Part shown: piece by piece, positions 58,364 through 64,000 of the stretch | Layout of the letters: each line of letters begins with the position of its first letter | How positions within the stretch are numbered: the stretch's first letter is position 1 | DNA from: Ephemerocybe angulata | Lineage: Eukaryota; Basidiomycota; Agaricomycetes; Agaricales; Psathyrellaceae | DNA length: 64,000 nt | Direction: 5' to 3' | Assembly: GCA_013368325.1 (NCBI GenBank) | Contig: JAACJK010000229.1 | Span: 310,001-374,000, forward strand | Made by a program: the position numbers and the translations under genes | The notes under the pieces: model-generated | What the model was told of the DNA's origin: nothing | The model's input: the letters and a program-made list of their open reading frames with translations, nothing else | Databases searched by the model: none

Positions 58364-61330
58364 GGATGGGTGGGATTCGAGAGGATTGGCATCATCCCCC
58401 CACATTCCCTTTCTTCCCTACCTCACCTACCTTTCCCTCTACTGTCCCTCTCTATTCTCACTCTTCATAGTATTGCTGTGCTCCCCTGGCTGTCGTCGTC
58501 GCCATCGCCGTCAGTGGACTCTGGTATGCCGGGTTTCTTTCTCTCGAGTGCGATGTCGTTTGCTCAATTATCATTAGCGCCGGCAGCACGAGCCTCTCGA
58601 TTTGCCTAGCCAGTGAGCTCACGGCTCTTCACTGGCAGTCAGTCATCCAAACGTTGCAAAGGTGTGTTCGATAACTTATTCTTTACGTGCACTGGTGCTC
58701 ACAACTCGTTTCCTCATTTGTAGTCGCGGTAATTGCGTGTTAGACCCACCGCGCCTTGCGAACATCTCAGAACTATAAAGCGACGTAAGTACACACTCAG
58801 TCATACATCGGTCGAGCTACTCATCTCATTCACGCGCAGTGAATATCTTTGCGAACAAACCAATTTATTAAAGTCCGTATGTATGAACAACACGCCGAGG
58901 TAAGCGCCGGCTCATCCCCCTACAACACAGTTCACTAACGATTTGACCCATAGGGTCCTACCGACCAGCACCCTGACCCGTTGTTCTGCCCAAACCACCG
59001 TATCACTGGCCGTCGCCATCGCCGTACACGTTCACCGAGCCGCCGCCCGTGAGGTTCAAACAACCGACTTTTGCGCGAAAGGCTGAACGAATGAAAACGG
59101 TCAGTCCACATCTTCAAGAAGTTGATCTTTTACTGACCATTTTTAACAGCCTACATAGCCCCGTCGTCGTCTCGCGTGACGACCCCGCCCTCTATTCCAC
59201 CAAGCTCGCCACTCAGCGTCACTGTCGTCGCCGTATACGTCCAGCGCGACGCCGCTCGTGAGGTCCAAACCGCCGAGTTGTGCGCAAAAGGCTGGGTAAA
59301 TGAAAACGGTCAGTCCACGTCGTCAAAGTCTGGACCTTTTCACTAACCATCTTTAACTTCACATAGCCCCGTCGTCCTCGCACACTTTGCACTGACGATT
59401 TGTGACCCATACAGGCCCAACACCCGCGCCATTGCCCTCCGTTCCACCAGGCCCGACACGATCGCACCCTTCGACGTCACTGTTGTCGCCGTCCGACTCG
59501 TCCAGCGCGCCGGCGCTCGTGAGGATCAACCGTCCAGGTCGTGCACGAAAAGCTGAACGATTAAAAAGAGTCAGTTCACGTCGTCATAGTGACACTCATT
59601 TATACTGACCACATCTAATCGCAGCTCGCCCGCACCACAACCCAACCGTCCGCTCGCTTCACGGCCCAGAGGCCGTGCAATCCAGGCCCGAATGGCATTC
59701 GTCTCATGGGTGGCAGGCCCTGTCGTTGCCCGTCGTCTTCGTTCCCTGCGACGGCGGTTGTACATACCCCTCGCATCGTCCTCGCAGACATCGGCACTGC
59801 ATCCACAGTGCCGAATACATCGGTTTCGGATGTCGCTGGGTTTGCTTTCGTGAGCCTGGGTGATGATGTAAGTGTGCCGTCGACCTACGAGCCCCCGATT
59901 ACTCACCTCTGAGCTCCCAGATAACCAACTTGCGCCCATTCGATTGAGACTTGCCCTTCGTCGGCTGGCCAGTTCGTCATCGGTACCAGGATGGCGGGAT
60001 TGCGCGCGCGCGCGAGCTTCTGTCTTCGGTGAGTGTGGTGCGTTGACTGTGGTGGATGTAGTGGCTGGCCGGCGTTCTGCGCCGTCGACGCGCCACAGCG
60101 GCGAAGGCTATCGTCGCACGTCGTCGAAGGGCACGAATGTCTTGAACTCGATTGTGACCGAATTTGCTTTGTGCAGTGATAAAGTAAGTTTACCCTCACT
60201 TTACGAGCGCGAGATTTACTGACCTTTTGAACCCATTTGACTAGTCCATCGTCGATCGCATGGTGGTGGGAAGTGCGCGGCGTTCTGCCCTCGGTGGGTG
60301 TGGTTAACTGGCCGCCGTTCTGCGTCGTCGGCGCCTGTGGGCAGCTCTCGTCGCACGTCGAGCACGGCTTGCCGAAGCTTCTGGCACTACCATAGCCTTC
60401 GTTGCTGTGCCTGCGAACGTAAGTATCCCTCGCATCGATCTACAAGAAATTCTTGCTCACACATGCTGCTTGGAAGGCCCCGCATCCCGAATGCCGTGGT
60501 TTGGATTTCATGAGCCTGGTGATAATGTAAGTGTATCATCGACCCAGGAGTCCGTATTTTGCTTACCTTTGAGATCCCAGATATCTACCTTCTCGCGCAG
60601 TTGCCGTTCGTCGGCGGCCAGTCGTTGTCGAAAGCATGGTGGGGCGAAAGGCTTGGGGTTCCGTTGTTGGTGAGTGTGATTGTCGAGTGTCGTAGTTGTC
60701 GTACCAGTGCAAGTCGCGATGCTCATGCGAGAGTCGGACCGGCACTAGTGGGTTTGACCCCCGCTCCTTCGTCGACCGGATATCGTATTTTGGTGGTGGA
60801 AAGTGCGCGAGGGTGATCGTGGTTGACTGGCCGGCGTTCTGTGTCGTCGTTGCGCCCGAGCAGCGATTGGCGTTGGTCGTACGTCGAGCACGGCTTCCTG
60901 GACCTTCTGGACCTTCCGTAGCTTCCGTTGAGAACCTGTGGTGGTCGTATTGGCACAGGTGAGTATTTTTTCGCGTCGTTCTGCAAGTGAATTTGCTTAC
61001 GCAGATATCGGAGGTCACGAAACCCTCGATCTCGACCGTGGCTGGAAGATACGGTAAGTGTATCGTCGATTTACGAGCACACAGCATTTACTCACCTTGG
61101 ATCTCACAGAAACGCTCTCATGCACATTCGACTGACGGCTTCCCGTCGTCAGACGGCCAGTTCTTGGTGGAGATCGCGACGGGGCTGGAAATGGCGCGCG
61201 GGTGCTGTCGGAGGCGAGAGCGGCAGGCCGAATTCGCGAGGTGCTGCGAGTGGGGGCTGCATGATTCAGTCTGTTAGGGAAACATAAGTAAGTGCATCCT
61301 CTATGCGCAAGAATAGTAGACTAACCTTGA
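58364..61330 (+). other. Exon-module array, type 2 (unit 2)
   Basis: Counterpart of 46997-51960 without the CACTA insertion. The modules include VRFKQPTFARKAERMKT before the GTCAGT donor at ~59100 and VRINRPGRARKAERLKR before the donor at ~59570. Other blocks keep the same frame but contain stops. Further intron-like spacers begin GTAAGT (~59869, ~60184, ~60528, ~61054) with nearby CTGACC or CTCACC sites and CAG/CTAG ends. It ends upstream of the intact karyopherin gene. Confidence 0.45.
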
Positions 61331-61898
61331 ATAGCAGTGACCGCGCTCGTTCGTCGAGTGTCCGTCGTGCAAGGCTGTTCTGGGGGAATTCGGTTGACGA
61401 TGGGTCTGCGAGCAACGCGATGATTTCGTAGCAGGGCGGCAGATTGTGATATGGTTCTCGTAGATGGGTCTGTGCTGTACATCCGCCGAATGAGTTTGAG
61501 AGCGGGCTGGAGTTTTTGGAGCTGTGCCCGGGGTGGCGATAAGACTGGGCAGGGGAGGTCGCTTGGGATGGCGTGTGATGTAGATCTTGCAGTCGAAAAG
61601 GGGGACGGGCGCACCATGCATGCGTCGAAGGGAGGCGGCGAGTGGCAGGGACTTGACGCGTCCGATCGTCGGATCGAGGGTTTGGTCGCAGGTGAGCGCC
61701 GAAAGGTGTGGAGAGGTCCTGAATCCCGAGAGGAGCGGGGCGAAACCGAGGTGGAGGGCGGAGAAAGGCGCGAAAGAGGGGGAGAAGAGGAAGCGTGGGA
61801 ACGACCTGCGCGCGAAAGCAGAGGCAAACACGGGTGCCTTGCCTGCGGGCTGGGGGAAGACGATGGAATGAAGCGTCGCCCCATGCCAGCCGCTCGCA

Positions 61899-63256
61899 TC
61901 TTCTGTGCCAATCCTGGGCGCTTGTAGGTGATGTGACTGTGGGAATATATTACCGAATCCGAGACGCGCGAGCTCGACGTCAAAGACAGCGACGAGATCT
62001 TGTCACCACCGTCATCGCCAGCCATGGCAGACTTCAGCTTTCTACCCACTTTGACCACGTCCGACGTTGATAGAGCCGCCCAAGTCAGTGCTAGACGTCG
62101 AAACCCTTCGAAACGAGCTTGAACTCCTCGACAGTTGATCCAACTTGGATATGGGCCCTCGACATCGACCACGACGCCCGAGGACCTCAAGAGGCTGCAG
62201 CAGGAGCTGTTTGAGATGCAGCGGCGGCCGGAGGCATGGGGGCTGGTCATTCCTCTGCTCAACCATGAAGACCCGAATGTGCAGTTCTTTGGTGCGCATA
62301 CTGCTCAGGTGAAGGTGGCTCGGGATTGGTGAGTGGCGTCGATGAGATGTGAATTTCGTCTGATTTTGTTTAGGGATGCATTCCCTCGAGAAAACGCAGA
62401 GCAGCTGCGGGACCTCCTTGTGCAGCTGACGGCACACTCTATCGCTATTGGGCGGGGCAACTTTATATTGAGGAAGCTGTTTGTTGCGGTGAGTAAAGCC
62501 TCGGACAGTACGAAAGGACTCTAAACGTTCGCTAGATAGCATCGCTGGCGATTAAACTCGTTCCTGGACATCCTTCACGATGGCCGGGGTGGATCCTATC
62601 CTGTGTCCAAGCATTTTCAGAGCAAGGCGGATCGGCGGAGCGAATACAGTTCCTAGTCATTGTGGCAGAAGAGGTCGGAACTGCAGATTTACTGGGTGCA
62701 AGCAAGTGAGTAATAGCTAGTACTCAACGACGAGCGCTAATGTCGTGTACAGGGTACAGATGCAGCAAAGTCTGAGAGACGCGATCCCCCTGGTCGTGCA
62801 AGCGATCACCTCTTCTGTCAACCGTTCCGTCTCGATATCTCAGTTCCAGTCCGCCCTCCTTACGCTTCAAGCATGGATGACCATCTTTCCTTCAAGGTCC
62901 GCCGCTTCTAGCTTTGGAGAAAGTGTGCTAATCCTCGATTTAGTGACCTCCTTCCGTTCATACCCATCCTTATCGGCCTGCTGGACCCGTCAGACGACAA
63001 CGAAGCGATCTTCATCGCAGCATCCGACACTCTGCAAGAGATCCTTTCGAAATCCCCGCTTTCGGACGGAGCGGCGACAAAGACCCTCACTGAACCGCTG
63101 CTCGTCTGGCTCGACTCCGTCGGGAGCTCCATCATCGCCCAAACGATTCAGAATAACGACGTCAACGAGGTGTCCCACTCTCTATCCAAACTGCTTGTGG
63201 CACTTGGAGACCATTCGGCCCTGTACATCGCCGCCAACATCTCCTCTTCAATACCA
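61899..63256 (+). repeat. Segmental duplication block, karyopherin copy 3 (source-like copy)
   Basis: Shared part of the third copy. Differences from copies 1 and 2 are few: one codon at ~62647 and a 9-nt difference at ~63145. The two truncated copies diverge from it immediately after the ANISSSIP codons. Confidence 0.85.
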
Positions 63257-64000
63257 GTAATCCCCGGGAAGACCAAGGGCTACCTTGCACAAACCTTCCT
63301 CCGGCTGATCATGGCGTACACCGGACTTCAAGGCTACTATGGTGCGGACGAAGAGGAGAGTGCCTTGACTCTCGACTTCTGGTACCTGTTCCAAGAGGCC
63401 TTGTGGAGTACAGAGTACTTTGAAGACCCTGAAGACGACGTGCCTCCTCCCAACCGCGAGGACCCCGTGCAAGTCAAGATGGCGAAAGAGGTGTATATCG
63501 AGCTGGTCAAGGTCCTTCGACGCAAGGTTGCTTTCCCTCCTCCGCCAACAGGGTGGGGAAAGGACCAGATTGATGCCTTCAACGTTTATCGTCGCGATGT
63601 CGGAGATACTCTTATTAATGCGTAAGTCTCCGAGGCTCGCCGTAGTTGTCGCATGCTCACATATTGCAGATTCTATGTCCTTCGGGATGATATGCTGAGC
63701 TATTATGTTGGCGAGTTGGCGCAGCTTCTCGCTGATGAGCCGAACTGGCAGGTGAGCCTCACAACTCTTATCTCACATCTGGGCTCGACTGAGCGTTGAT
63801 CAGGATGTCGAAGCTACTTTGCATTGCATCATGTCCGTCCAGGAAGCCGTCGACCTAGAGAAAGCGCCCCAACTGGCTAGGTTTTTCAACCAAGATATCC
63901 TCGGACGTCTTCCAACTACTGGCCACAACAGGCTCCGCAGAACAACTCTCAGCGTCATCGGTATGTACTTTGACTTTGCATAGTTTCATGAACACTACTC
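62024..64000 (+). CDS. Importin-13/Kap122-like karyopherin (5' part, runs off the window)
   Basis: The ATG at 62024 begins MADFSFLPTLTTSDVDRAAQ. Exons 62024-62083, 62135-62328, 62374-62488, 62536 onward and others are in phase. The protein continues with LKRLQQELFEMQRRPEAWGL, FGAHTAQVKVARDWDAFP, GNFILRKLFVAIASLAIKLV and QMQQSLRDAIPLVVQAI, then past the breakpoint of the short copies with KGYLAQTFLRLIMAYTGLQG and VYIELVKVLRRKVAFP. This is the importin-beta N-terminal (Ran-binding) region and HEAT-repeat arch of the importin-13/Kap122 group, which carries cargo through nuclear pores under RanGTP control. It is the only one of three copies that continues normally; the 3' end lies beyond 64000. 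Confidence 0.88.

Noticed and set aside
61321..62262. 313-codon minus-strand open frame
   Set aside because: Antisense to the karyopherin exons and upstream region; the same mirror frames occur in the other two copies and have no family character.
1..64000. tRNA or rRNA genes
   Set aside because: I looked for B-box-like GGTTCGAATCC sequences and conserved rRNA or U6 segments and found none convincing.

Overview
The window is eukaryotic and fungal: nearly every gene is broken by short (about 50-85 nt) introns with GT..AG ends and CTAAC/CTGAC-like branch sites. The gene families (basidiomycete CHAT-TPR proteins, an aryl-alcohol-oxidase-like GMC enzyme, a basidiomycete-type 7TM protein, a degenerate SRPK-like kinase) point to a wood-decay Agaricomycete. 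No species can be named from the sequence alone.

Positions 1-36000 are ordinary chromosome arm. In order they hold: a TPR-CHAT protein (-), a vacuolar GH38 alpha-mannosidase (-), an Hpc2/ubinuclein HIRA-complex subunit (+), a secreted GMC oxidoreductase (+), a small secreted cysteine-containing protein (+), an SRPK-like pseudokinase (-), a secreted precursor that alternates acidic spacers with Gly/Arg-rich cationic segments (-), a 7TM protein (-), a Golgi pH regulator/GPR89-type channel (-) and a secreted M28 aminopeptidase (+). These look like independent housekeeping, secretory and lignocellulose-lifestyle genes, not a pathway cluster.

Positions 36000-41100 hold a tandem pair of single-pass membrane proteins, the second lacking its cytoplasmic tail, and a gene of a fungal family with a possible PD-(D/E)XK-like core.

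Positions 41100-64000 are the unusual part. The 5' third of an importin-13/Kap122-like karyopherin occurs three times (about 41097, 52233 and 61899). Only the third continues as a normal gene, off the right edge. Between the copies lie two diverged versions of one roughly 10-kb unit. Each unit carries two + strand arrays of short repeated exon-like modules separated by intron-like spacers of 50-60 nt with proper splice signals. The second array has a clear TATA box and pyrimidine-rich leader. A 1366-bp CACTA-type non-autonomous transposon with 3-bp target duplications sits in the leader of that array in unit 1, and the matching empty site is present in unit 2. The karyopherin fragments are almost identical, introns included, while the arrays between them are clearly more diverged, so the region has a mosaic history.

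The best candidates for undescribed biology are the duplicated exon-module arrays (type 1 carries a degenerate 13-residue R-x-K-x-x-x-R-V-F module, type 2 an R-K-A-E-R-M-K module) and the secreted acidic/cationic precursor at 26419-27455, which contains an amphipathic Lys/Gly peptide between dibasic sites.
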